13,668 nt of DNA from Amoebophrya sp. AT5.2 (lineage: Eukaryota; Sar; Dinophyceae; Syndiniales; Amoebophryaceae). Both the position numbers and the translations under genes were made by a program. Position 1 is the first letter of the stretch; the number at the start of each line of letters is the position of its first letter. The stretch covers positions 1 to 13,668 of the forward strand of contig RXOD01005515.1 in NCBI GenBank assembly GCA_005223375.1, written 5' to 3'. This document shows positions 1-8,498 of the stretch, piece after piece. The notes below the pieces were generated by a model. The model was not told where the DNA came from. It ran no database searches and saw nothing but the letters and a program-made list of their open reading frames with translations.

Positions 1-300
1 CCACATTCCCAATCCAAATTCCCGATCGAAATTCCCAATCCCATCCCCAATCCAATTTCATCCAATTCCCAATATTATTCCCAATCCAATATCCCAATCC
101 AATTTCCAATCTGATGCCGATCGCTTATCCAATTCCCAATCTAATTTCCAATCCAATAAATTTCCAATCTGATGTGGATTGCTTATCCAATTCCCAACCC
201 AATTCCCAATCAAATTTCCCACCCATTCCGATTTCTGATCCAATTTTCATCCCAAACAATTGATCCAAATACCAATAAATCCAGAGTCTTAATCCTATTC
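1..300. repeat. Degenerate CCAAT-type simple repeat with a 58-bp tandem duplication
   Basis: The stretch consists almost entirely of variants of a roughly 6-12 base unit (CCCAATCCAATT, TTTCCAATC and the like). Within it a longer unit beginning TTTCCAATCTGATG occurs at 103 and again at 161, an exact offset of 58 bases. Both copies continue through a GCTTATCCAATTCCCAA block, with a few substitutions between (GCCGATC versus GTGGATT). Short frames cross it on both strands and translate to monotonous Asp/Trp/Leu/Lys or Pro/Asn/Ile peptides, as expected of a repeat rather than a gene. It is much richer in A/T than the coding regions that follow. Confidence 0.85.
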
Positions 301-621
301 AATTTCCAATCCAAGCAAGCAATATTTGCTGAAGTTGATGTGGATGCCCATGCATTGCAACCATTGCCATGCAAGCATTGCATTCCTTTTGTTTTCAATT
401 TCATTGCAGCTAGCATTTTGTTTTCAACAATCTTTGTATCTTGTATGCTGCAAACTCGCATCCATGCAATTATTGAATTCAAAATAGATTTAGATTGTGA
501 TATAGAAGTGTAGTTGTGCAGCTGCAATCCCTGACTTTGCGTGCTTTCTAATCATATCTTGGGATGGTGCTGATGCCCGCCCCAACCACTGCCATGGGCT
601 GCCTCATTCTTGATTTGCTGC
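301..621. other. AT-rich intergenic stretch, no gene seen
   Basis: This lies downstream of the last minus-strand gene. It has an ATTGC/GCATG-rich patch around 330-410 (GCATTGCAACCATTGCC and similar), which looks like further degenerate simple sequence. Frames of about 105-113 codons exist on both strands but have no recognisable domain, no coding-like composition and no splice context. It could hold intron or upstream sequence of a gene outside the window. Confidence 0.5.
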
Positions 622-631
622 TTTATTTATT
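622..631 (-). terminator. Poly(A) signal of the distal disordered-protein gene
   Basis: The minus strand reads AATAAATAAA, two overlapping canonical polyadenylation hexamers. They begin only 6 bases after the TGA stop of the upstream frame (638-640). The position fits a very short 3' UTR and supports that stop as the real gene end. Confidence 0.6.
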
Positions 632-637
632 GATGGA

Positions 638-2899
638 TCATTGATATTGTCGAACTATGGCAGGCGCGGCTCCGCCGCCGAGAGTGGCTCGATTCATGGT
701 CGGACCCAATCGAAGTAGAGATAGCGATGGCTGCAACATTAGTTGCGATGGCGCTGGCGGCCCATGGCCACCCACGGCTCCAAGCATTTGCGTAGCAGCT
801 CTCGCATTTGTTTTTGTGGTCGTCGTCGTGCACGATGAAGACCCCGGAATGTTATAGTTATTCACCGCGGCACCTGTTGGCGAGGCGGCGCTGCGGGCTT
901 CTGTCGCGCTGGTTTTTCTCCCTTGGGAAAGCGTGCCGCCCGTGCTTCTTGCCGCGGTAAGGCTTGCGCTGGCGCCGCCACCACGCCCAGTGCCAGCCGA
1001 TGCCGCCGTCCCCTCAAAGGATCGGGCGGGCGCGCCGTGTCCTCCAGAGTCAAACCCATTTCCCACAAACGAACCAGATGAAAAAGAAGAAATTGCTAGC
1101 GTACACGACGAGCCCGTGCCCGTGCCGGCCGCACCGCCGCAGGTGGCGATGCTTCGCGATTGCGGATAGCGCGGGCTCAGAAAGCCAAGCCGGCGACCCG
1201 GCAAAGGCGGACTCAGAAATCCACCGGGCTGCAAGCGGAACTTGTCAGGCGGCCGCATCGCCTGATCCGCGCGATGGCGAAAGGCGGGTGGTGGAGGCTG
1301 GAATTTGACGTTTTCTTCAGGCCGCGCGGAAGTGGGTTTGTGACTCGCATTCGCGGTCGCGTTGGTCGGCGAAGTGGGGTTGGGCTGAGATGAGCTAAAC
1401 GTCGCCTCCTGATCGCCAACATGTTGCTTCGGGACGGAAAAGGATGAAGAGGAAGACGGCGTCGCAGATGACATCAGCTCCGGCTGTGGGTGCAGCAATA
1501 TAGTGGTCTCTGAAATAGCGTCGCTGAGACGCCGCACTCGCGTGGCTGTCGTGCCTCCGCGGTTCTCGTTCTTCTGACTTTCCCTTTCCCTTACGCTTTC
1601 TTTCTGCGTCGTGCTGGGGTCTGCGACCTCGTCGCGCTCCTTATCCACCGATGAATGCGGCATCTGCGGCTGCGGCGTGAGCGCCTCCGCAGTGGTAAAC
1701 GAGTCGGGGCTGTCTGGAGGCCCCCTGCTGTCCTCTGCGCCAGGTGGAGGATCAAGAGCGTCTACTTCTTTTCGTTTTGCTTTCCCCTGCTCAACATTAT
1801 TTCGAATCACCAGCGCTGGGCCGCAGCCGTTGTGCAGCTGCACGCGCGCTGGAGCACGGGTCTGCGCCGTTGTGGTCCTGAAAGTAGAACAAGACGCTGA
1901 GTTGAGGTGCAGATTGCTCGCGGATGTGCTCGGCGTGAACAATCGCGCCGCCCAAAGAAAGTCGCTTCTACTTCTGATGTCTTTGTTCCTGCGGCGCTCG
2001 GGATCCTCTAGTGGCGGAAAAACGTGCTGCTGTTGTAGTTCTCCTTGCCGCGCAAGCTGCCGCTCCGCGGATCGCTCGTCTCCCGCCCCCGTCTGCGTCT
2101 GGTCACGAGATGCTGCCGTGGTTCTCTTAGCGGCGACGGCCCCGGTTTGTTGCTCTGGTCTTCGATTGACCTGCAACCCAGCACGTGCATCGTCCGCTTG
2201 CGCATGCGGATACGGACGTGCCGAGAGGCCACCCTGGGAGGGAGAAGATACAGTTAACATCATTTGATCAAGATCCAGAGGTATCACAATTGCGGTTGGT
2301 CGTCTTCCCAGTCTTTTTCTCTCAGAATTTGTACGAGCAGTGTGCGTGCGGTGAAAATGTGCGCCCCGCGTGTCGATCTTTGCGTGAAATTGATGACGAG
2401 AGAAACATCAGTGCGCCAAGAATATTTCATAGACATAGAGTATGTTTGTATGCACGCAAAATCGATTCCTAGATACCGCTGGTGATGTTGCGCCCGCGCC
2501 CGCCGCGGTGCAGAAGTTCGTGCCCGTTCCCGTACCAATGATGGTGCGCGAGAACTGCTGCGGGGTTCGGAAGGACGGAAAAGCCACTGTGTGCGCTCCG
2601 GAGGGAAGGTGATAGTACGGGGGATTATTTATCTTGTTCCGTACCATTTGGTCCTCGTCGCCCTTCGAAGATGTTCCTTGTTTCATTGATGCTGCCGTGG
2701 CGGCGCGCTGCGGTCCTCTCCCACCTCTGGTGTCTGCAATTGAAGTTGCTGCAGCTGATCGATCGTGGACTCTGGATGACGGAGGAATAACACTTCTGGT
2801 GCCCTGGCGCTTACTAAACGCCACTCCCGTCGTGGCGCACGCCAGAGCGCCGCAGGAACCACGCCCACCTCCAGGCGGCGAAACGTTGCGACTGCTCAT
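638..2899 (-). CDS. Two-exon gene for a disordered Ser/Ala/Gly/Pro-rich protein, function unknown
   Basis: The proposed model joins exons 2899-2477 and 2233-638, giving about 672 residues. The intron starts GTATCT after a GCG codon and ends in a pyrimidine-rich TCTTCTCCCTCCCAG with a TTAAC branch-like sequence just upstream. Both boundaries are phase 0, so the frame is kept. No domain, membrane segment or catalytic motif is recognisable. The protein has Ser-, Gly-, Thr- and Pro-rich runs, many Arg, and short motifs such as GGFLSPPLPGRR and GFLSPRYPQSR that could be proline-directed phosphorylation or SH3-type sites. The start is uncertain: ATG at 2899 is the first Met of an open stretch that continues to about 2957, and a splice acceptor (AACCAG) at 2929 could instead join it to the gene upstream. 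A 218-codon plus-strand frame across 1611-2267 is a composition shadow. Function is unknown; the coding status rests on frame length, splice sites and the poly(A) signal. Confidence 0.5.
2234..2476 (-). other. Predicted GT-AG intron, 243 bases, phase 0
   Basis: On the minus strand the donor is GCG|GTATCTAGG and the acceptor is CTTCTCCCTCCCAG|GGTGGC. TTAAC lies about 20 bases before the acceptor as a plausible branch site. The flanking long frames are in different registers and each runs past its boundary, and splicing here joins them without a shift. The length is close to that of the other well-supported intron in the window (234 bases). Confidence 0.6.
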
Positions 2900-2940
2900 C
2901 TGCACGGAGCGGGCGCCGGGGGGGAGAACTGGTTTGTATG

Positions 2941-3000
2941 TTGAATCGATTGCGATTCAAGTTGAAACTATAAACTAACTACTCTAAACTAACTACTCTA
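2941..3000. repeat. Short hairpin followed by a 14-bp tandem repeat
   Basis: TTGAATCG at 2941-2948 and CGATTCAA at 2953-2960 form a perfect 8-bp stem with a 4-base loop. After a 10-base gap, TAAACTAACTACTC is repeated exactly twice (2971-2984 and 2985-2998). The element lies between the two disordered-protein gene models, in DNA that is either an intergenic spacer or an intron. Confidence 0.75.
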
Positions 3001-3117
3001 CCTACAGTGAGCTTTGTGCTTTTCGAAGCCTTGATGGAAAGTCGCGCCCACCGATGGGTATGATACCGCACCACACTCTCTCAGCAGTGAGGACATTGAA
3101 AAAATTGCAATACATAT

Positions 3118-3133
3118 TTTATTTTATTTTATT
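3118..3133 (-). terminator. Overlapping AATAAA hexamers at the end of the proximal disordered-protein gene
   Basis: On the minus strand the sequence is AATAAAATAAAATAAA, three overlapping poly(A)-type hexamers in an (AATAA)n-like run. The TAA stop of the frame (3119-3121) lies inside this run. It could be a genuine poly(A) signal with the last few codons read through it, or it could lie inside an intron if the gene is spliced onward. Confidence 0.4.
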
Positions 3134-5298
3134 ACTTCGCAGCAGCTGGTGTGGGGGCTGTTTTGGCCTTGGTCGCTGGGCGGCTTCCACTTCTTGTGCA
3201 TGCTCACGGTTCTCGTCCCGTCCTTGTGGCTGTCCGTGCTTCATTGCCACCACTTCTGTTTTCGTCCGCAGCAGCATTGATGAAGAACTGCTCGAGCTCG
3301 AAGAAGATGATGAAGTACAACCTCTAGTTGTAGTAGTACCGTGAAGATCATAATACATCCTCCCACCGCGGCCCCCATCGGCGCCCCGACCCCCGCCGAG
3401 CGTGCCGACGTTCCCGATCCGAGGAGACGCGGAAGCCTGCGGCAGTCCGAGCGAGTGCTGGTCGTGGTCTGCGACTGCGTCGTCGAACTTGCGCGAGCCA
3501 CGCTGCATTGGCGAGGCCTCCCGTCGCGGCGGTGCACCGCTGGCCACGGGTGCGAGCACGGAAGACTGTTGGCCATGGTGTCTGGCTAACATCTGGTGTC
3601 CCGCCGCGCGGTGTCCCCCCGCTTGGTAGTTTTGGTTCATCATGTGAACGGAGGTTCGCGTTGAGAAACTCGCCGGCCGGGGAAAGCGACTCGGGGGAAT
3701 GGACTTGAGAGTTTGATGCCTCGGATTCGTCGAGCAGGCAGCGGACGCCCTCTTCTGCTCGTCTTCTTGTTCTGCGGTGTTCGTTTCAGAAGTTTTGGAA
3801 TTCGCTCCTCCCGCACCGCTTGCTGCCGATGATGAAGAGGACGAGGTCAGGGAAATGGAGCCGTCGTTCGGAGAAGACGTAGAAATCGTGGCGCTTCGCA
3901 TCTTCCGCCCGTTACCCTCCGAGCTGGTGGTGTCGGGGCAGGCCGTGCCTGCGATCACAGCAGGACCTGTTCCGTCGCCGCGCAGCCGCGACTGCGAGCG
4001 GCTGCAACACGACGGTGTTCCTGCTGTGCCAACTCGTGGACGTCGACGCGAGGGCACCCTGTTCGATGGAGCAGCGCCGCTGGCGATTTGGAGACCCGTC
4101 GGCGTGCGGACGTGTACTTGCATTTGGTCCTCGTGCTCATCCGGAATGCAATCGTGCTCGTGTTCCTCGACGTTGCTATCGTGTCCGTGTGGTCCTTCAT
4201 CCACCTCGCCCGCGCTCATTGGAGGAACGTAGTCAACAACATCTGCTGACGCAGGAGAAGACTTTCGCGGCGGGGGTATTGGCATTGCCGCCGGTCTTGG
4301 CGATACCGTTGCAGGCACGGGGGCTGGTGTGATAACTCGAGTCGCAGCACCGCCACTCACAGTTCCCGCGACACTCCACATGGAGGGTATGGGTACCACT
4401 CTTGTTGCAGGCGGTTTTGGCGGCGCCCCTGCTGCTCCTCCGATGTGGATGCGCTGCAGCTTCCCCGCAGCCGCAGCGCCTCCCGCCGCCAAGCAAGCGC
4501 CCATCCTTGGCGGCAATAAAGGCGACTGAAAGCCTCGTGGCGTCGTCACCATCGGACCGCGTGGCAGGCTGCGCGCTCCTCCAGCGGGACCCATCGAGTT
4601 CTGATGAGGCTGTGATTTATTTCGTGACGCAAAAGGTGACGCATGTCTGTGCACACAGATCTTCATCTTCATCATGAACATTTATTGCGTAAGTGTTTGC
4701 AATTGATTGCATTTGCAGGCGGATTCTTCAAGTAGAGAACTATTAATTTAAGTACCTGCCTCGACGCTGACGCTGAGCTAGTAATGCAGCCAGCGTTGTG
4801 CATCTTAACCTTAAAGTTCGTTGGCGCGCGTTCGATCAACGGCTGCCTTGGGTTCGTTTCCACCGTCGTCGATCGAAGTGCGTTTTCCTTTTCCAAGCAA
4901 TGACTTCCACCCGTCCCTCCTACAGCTGCCGCCGGCTGCAAAACCGGAACACCCGACGGTGGCGCTGAAAATGAAATCAATGAGTATGTCATGTTATGTC
5001 GAAAACTCAGAAGTGTGGCAAGCATAATAGCACGTTGACGGTTCTTCCAGCAGATCGCCGTTCCCGTTGATGTTCAGGGGAAGACAGACTGGCGGTGACG
5101 TCTGTGTGACAGACGGTGCCGAAGAAAACATATACATTCATAGTATGTACTAGAAACAGACTGCTGGGGGGCGGCATAGGTACTAGGAAGAGTAGTACCT
5201 GCGAGTTTGCCAATTCCGAGGGAAAATGAAGCAGCAGGATTCGACGGCGTGGCCTGGCCGCGTTGGCCTCCCTGCATTAGCGGACTTACGCTGAACAT
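3119..5298 (-). CDS. Three-exon gene for a disordered protein with poly-Ser and His/acidic tracts, function unknown
   Basis: The model uses exons 5298-5199, 4964-4756 and 4609-3119, about 599 residues. The start is the first ATG (context AAAATCAAAATG). The first intron has strong borders; the second is weaker but phase-compatible. The product is dominated by Ala, Gly, Pro, Ser and Arg with no recognisable domain. Notable parts are a PRGFQSPLLPPR motif near the start of exon 3, a His/Asp/Glu-rich patch (4112-4207) that might bind metal, several Ser runs including 12 consecutive Ser (3278-3313), and Gly-rich GGGRGADGGRGGR. ATG at 4681 would allow a one-exon version of 520 residues starting MFMMKMK. 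An alternative 3' end uses a GTGAGC donor at 3207 to continue into the next gene. Composition and a GF.SP motif resemble the downstream gene, so the two may be related or one gene. Confidence 0.5.
3278..3313 (-). repeat. Poly-serine tract of 12 codons with mixed codon use
   Basis: Read on the minus strand, the tract uses TCA, TCT, TCG, AGC and AGT codons. The DNA is therefore not a pure trinucleotide repeat although the peptide is homopolymeric. It lies near the C-terminus of the disordered protein. Confidence 0.8.
4610..4755 (-). other. Possible GT-AG intron, 146 bases, phase 0
   Basis: The donor is GAGGCAG|GTACTTAAAT on the minus strand; the proposed acceptor is AATAAATCACAG|CCTCATCAG. Both are phase 0 and the join avoids the stop codon that ends the exon-2 frame at 4672. 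The acceptor has only a weak pyrimidine tract, and other AGs nearby (for example CACAG|ACATG) would shift the frame. An ATG at 4681 inside the proposed intron could instead start a shorter protein. Confidence 0.35.
4965..5198 (-). other. Predicted GT-AG intron, 234 bases, phase 1
   Basis: The donor reads CTCGCAG|GTACTACT and the acceptor reads TTGATTTCATTTTCAG|CGCCACC on the minus strand. TACTCAT about 20 bases before the acceptor resembles a branch site. The upstream exon leaves one base of a codon and the downstream exon supplies two, so the frame is kept. This is one of the two best intron calls in the window. Confidence 0.65.
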
Positions 5299-5988
5299 TT
5301 TGATTTTCGTCGTGGCGGGGAGCAAGCAAGTTCGGCGTCCGCGTCGGAAGCAATAGAAAGCAGTATAAGTGACATACAGTGCTATCTTAGACGTAGAATC
5401 AATATAGAGGCGCTGCCGCTGGCCGTTTTGCGTCTTCTAGGTCTAAGTACACTCATTGTGATAATATCTGTGTCCACGACACAAATGTATCTCGCATTGT
5501 ATTCCGGTAGCTGAACCGCGTAGCACCATCATGGCAAGGTGAAGGTGCAGAGTGTAGTATACTCACTTCTCGCTTCGTGTCCAGCTCCAGTATGCACAAC
5601 ATAGACCCTGTCTTACAGCAGGACCGTTCTTCAGCTCGTTCGCGCTCCAAAAAGACGTCTTACCACCTTGTTTTCTACAGAGAACGGTACTTCGCTGCGC
5701 ACCGCTGGAGGCGCTGGCTGATGCGAAGAAGAGCACATGTTTATTCAAAAATCGTACACGCAGCCACGGTCAGTCCGCGACTTCTGAGCGCTTTGCATTC
5801 ATTCTGTTTGCAGTTGCACTACACTTTTCCATTTTGTTCGAAAGTACCACCGACGTCCGTGTAAGCATGTTGGACCAAAGCAAAGACTACCGGTTCAGCT
5901 TGCTGGACGAGAGGCTGATGTCGATCAATCATCGAGAAAAATTGTCGAATTCGAATTCGCGTTCTTCCTTCGTTGTGCCGCAGGCGGG
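5299..5988. other. Intergenic region between the methyltransferase and the disordered-protein gene
   Basis: This should hold the 3' UTR of the methyltransferase (5988 to about 5720) and the promoter and 5' UTR of the next gene. No minus-strand frame here starts with ATG and looks coding; the 65-codon frame at 5453-5650 begins with TTG. A small palindromic GAATTC repeat (CGAATTCGAATTCG, near 5946-5959) lies 30 bases after the methyltransferase stop. No core promoter motif could be assigned. Confidence 0.5.
5740..5745 (-). terminator. Candidate poly(A) signal of the FkbM-like gene
   Basis: AATAAA on the minus strand (context TTTTTGAATAAACATGTG) about 245 bases after the TGA stop. It is the only canonical hexamer noticed between the stop and the next gene. 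Confidence 0.45.
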
Positions 5989-7923
5989 TCAGCCGTCCAG
6001 CCCCTCTGGCGGTCCTTCATTTACGGTTTCGTAGAAGCGCATTCTCGAATCCGCACTCAAATCTATCTGTTCGCTTTCCTCCCTCATCTCCGCCCATCGT
6101 TCGTTCACGTCGCCCCTGGAGAAGATGCCTCCGTGTCCCGCCCACAGGTCCTCTGGATAGGTCTCCACCATTTCTTCCCTCGTTGCTACGAATTGAATCT
6201 CTGCTGACGAATTTCGCCGCGGCCAGAAGAGCAGCGGTGCGTTGCGGTGAAAGGTGGCTGCGCCCCCTCTCTCCGTGCTGCTGTCAACCTCGAAGAAGCT
6301 CCGCTTAACGCGGAAGAGTGGCCCAGCCAGGCTCCCAAATAACCGGAGTTGCCGAACCTCCTCGAAGATGCTCGGTAGATACGTAGCGGACGTGCTGGAG
6401 GACTCAGCGTCATGTTTCTCGCTCTCCGGCTGCTCGTTCGCGTTGCTGTTTCTCCCCCTCTGCATGTTGGTCGTTATCAGTCTCCTTGCGGGTTTGTTGC
6501 CTGAAATGTCAGCCCCTGTGGCTGGCGACACGACGCGTATGCCTAAGTTCCCGACGTGCTGGCGGTAAATGTGAAATCCGAGCCGGTGCAGCCGCAGCAG
6601 CTGTCGCGCAGTGACGCCGGCAGATTCGAAGACGAACGAAGCGGCGAGGCAATACAACTCCTCGCTCGACGTGGTTGGCGCTGAAGCTGATGCACTGCCT
6701 CGTCCAGAGCCAGCGGCAGCCTCCATGATGCGTAAAAATCCCTCCAGTAGTGCTCCGTCGTTCCAATCCGTATCAATTTTCACCAGTGTAATGATGGCGG
6801 ATGCAGCGTCGCATTTCGTGTAGTCTCGCCCCGTACGATGACGTTCCGGCTCGTTTGATGCAAGCCTGTCTTTGTTTTCGCTCCTACTTATGTCTCGTCT
6901 GTGCTCCTGTGAGTGCAGCATCCTGTGAAGTAGTTGCTTCTTCTCGTCTCGCAGATGATCAACACCATTTGGGGACCGGGCAGAAGAAGAAGAACGGGCC
7001 ACGAGAACATCTGCCAACAGGTCCGCCACCATAATCCACGGCGGTTGCCACACCTTCGCACTCGGGTTTGCGTTCCAGCGTCCGAGAGGCTCCAGCTCGT
7101 TGGCGCGGCCCTGCCCCTCCAAGAAGCCGTGTCCCTGCGCTAGCCCCGTTGTGCCGCGTTTTTTCTCGTTCCAGGTCGCGAGACCCGGGACGAAGCGCAC
7201 CGACGAAAAAACTGCACTATCCTCTCCACCTGAAGAACAAGACTCCAGCGAAGCAGAGGTCGAAGTCGAAGTGATCTGGCATGTAGTGCTAGAATTCGCA
7301 GCGATTCGCCTGTTCAGCTCTGCCGTGCGTGTCGCCGCTTCGACGAGGAAGAGCGACGGCTCGACGGCAACCACATCCGCGCCCAGTGCGGTCGCATAGT
7401 GCGAGATGAACCCCCAGTTGCTTCCGAGGTCGAAGACCAAGCAATTTTTCGTCTGCTTATGGTTATGTCCACCTCCTCCGCCGCGAGCAGCTGCAAACGC
7501 CCGCCTACGCCAGCAGTCCGCGCCGTTGACCACGCTTTTCAGCGTCTCTAAGATGTGTGGTTCGGCGTTCCAGGTTTTCCCCTTCTCCCAATCGGCGCAG
7601 AAGCCGCGGTCGTAAACGAGATCGCATTGTCCGGGGGCGGTTTCCTGCACCATACGGAAGGGGGAAAACGGCCACCGTTGAGGGGAAGCGTACGACCGCG
7701 TGAGAAGGAAATCATCGGAGAGCTGCGACGCGGCCGCGCGCAGGTCCGCGTCGGAGATATTACTAGAAGTACTGTAGTCGAACTCGTCGATGAAGTCGGC
7801 GGGCCTGGCGGAGGTGGCGTCGTTTGCTGCAATTATGTGCCGCAAGAGCAACAACGCAAAGGGATGGGTAAGGGCATACAGCAAACAACAACGCGTACTA
7901 ACCAGCGAGGAGACGCGCCGCAT
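5989..7923 (-). CDS. FkbM-family methyltransferase with N-terminal signal sequence or anchor
   Basis: A 644-residue SAM-dependent methyltransferase. FkbM-type enzymes usually O-methylate sugars or small metabolites. Residues 12-33 form a hydrophobic segment (CCLLYALTHPFALLLL core) after MRRV, which suggests a signal peptide or type II anchor and a secretory-pathway location. The SAM motif I is VFDLGSNWGFIS (163-174), followed by VAVEPS (185-190) for ribose binding. The later FkbM block reads VKIDTDWNDGALLEGF (381-396), with the Lys and Asp kept but TDWND in place of the usual (V/T)EG.E. Two low-complexity, polar insertions (about 205-235 and 310-375) make the protein longer than the roughly 250-350 residues usual for the family. 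Residues 515-640 are an extra C-terminal region with no match I recognise. ATG at 7923 is the first Met although the frame is open to about 8008. The gene shows no intron and follows the amidotransferase on the same strand. The exact acceptor is unknown. Confidence 0.85.
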   Translation of the reverse strand: MRRVSSLVSTRCCLLYALTHPFALLLLRHIIAANDATSARPADFIDEFDYSTSSNISDADLRAAASQLSDDFLLTRSYASPQRWPFSPFRMVQETAPGQCDLVYDRGFCADWEKGKTWNAEPHILETLKSVVNGADCWRRRAFAAARGGGGGHNHKQTKNCLVFDLGSNWGFISHYATALGADVVAVEPSLFLVEAATRTAELNRRIAANSSTTCQITSTSTSASLESCSSGGEDSAVFSSVRFVPGLATWNEKKRGTTGLAQGHGFLEGQGRANELEPLGRWNANPSAKVWQPPWIMVADLLADVLVARSSSSARSPNGVDHLRDEKKQLLHRMLHSQEHRRDISRSENKDRLASNEPERHRTGRDYTKCDAASAIITLVKIDTDWNDGALLEGFLRIMEAAAGSGRGSASASAPTTSSEELYCLAASFVFESAGVTARQLLRLHRLGFHIYRQHVGNLGIRVVSPATGADISGNKPARRLITTNMQRGRNSNANEQPESEKHDAESSSTSATYLPSIFEEVRQLRLFGSLAGPLFRVKRSFFEVDSSTERGGAATFHRNAPLLFWPRRNSSAEIQFVATREEMVETYPEDLWAGHGGIFSRGDVNERWAEMREESEQIDLSADSRMRFYETVNEGPPEGLDG

Positions 7924-8498
7924 CTTCTGTCGCGTCAGAACCGAGCAGGTGAAGTACCAGCAGAGACGGTGGAATCCAACAAAGCCAAAGCGTAAGCGTT
8001 CTATCTAGTAGTATTTTTTTCAAGTTCTTGTTCTTGTTCATATGCACCCAAATAAAGCAAAAACAAAATTACGAACTGGGCGGTCTTCTGCATTGCTTTC
8101 GCAAGCCTGACCACCAGTTCCATGCAGAATGAAGATGATAAAATGACGTAGGAAAGTAAAACTACAACTGAAAGTTGGTGAGAAACAAGTATTTTGTTTG
8201 GGAGCTTCGTCTATCTTCGTTTGTTTTTTCGTTGGTCTGCTCATTCAAGTTTCATCACAATGAATTATGATATTCATTGTCGCGACCGCCGTGAGGAGCT
8301 TCATTTAGCCGTTTTCGGCTGTACTAATCAGCACACAATACAACCCGTGAAGAACGTCCGTGTGTGTGGTACAACTTGTTCCAATGTGTTCCGCGAGTGA
8401 CTTCGAGGTTTTGGGCCCCAGTGGTCGTCCTCGTACTCCCCTCCCTCCGCTCAAAAAATTGAAATATAGATTTAGATTTTTTCGCTCGACGACGACTA
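7924..8498. other. Intergenic region between amidotransferase and methyltransferase
   Basis: It should contain the 3' UTR of the amidotransferase gene and the upstream region of the methyltransferase. The minus-strand frame of the methyltransferase stays open to about 8008 without another ATG. I saw no canonical AATAAA on the minus strand, no tRNA-like structure and no convincing small ORF. A CTTGTTCTTGTTC-type pyrimidine-rich run occurs on the plus strand near 8024-8040. Confidence 0.45.

Noticed and set aside
1..300. CRISPR-like or origin-like repeat array
   Set aside because: The units are short, degenerate and without unique spacers; the genomic context is eukaryotic.
1611..2267. 218-codon Cys/Ser-rich plus-strand frame
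   Set aside because: The Cys runs are the reverse reading of Gln/Ala/Thr codons in the minus-strand frame. There is no structured Cys spacing and no splice or poly(A) support.
5453..5650. Small minus-strand frame with MERERAEERS-like start
   Set aside because: The first codon is TTG, not ATG, and the frame lies in the presumed promoter/5' UTR of the next gene with no domain.
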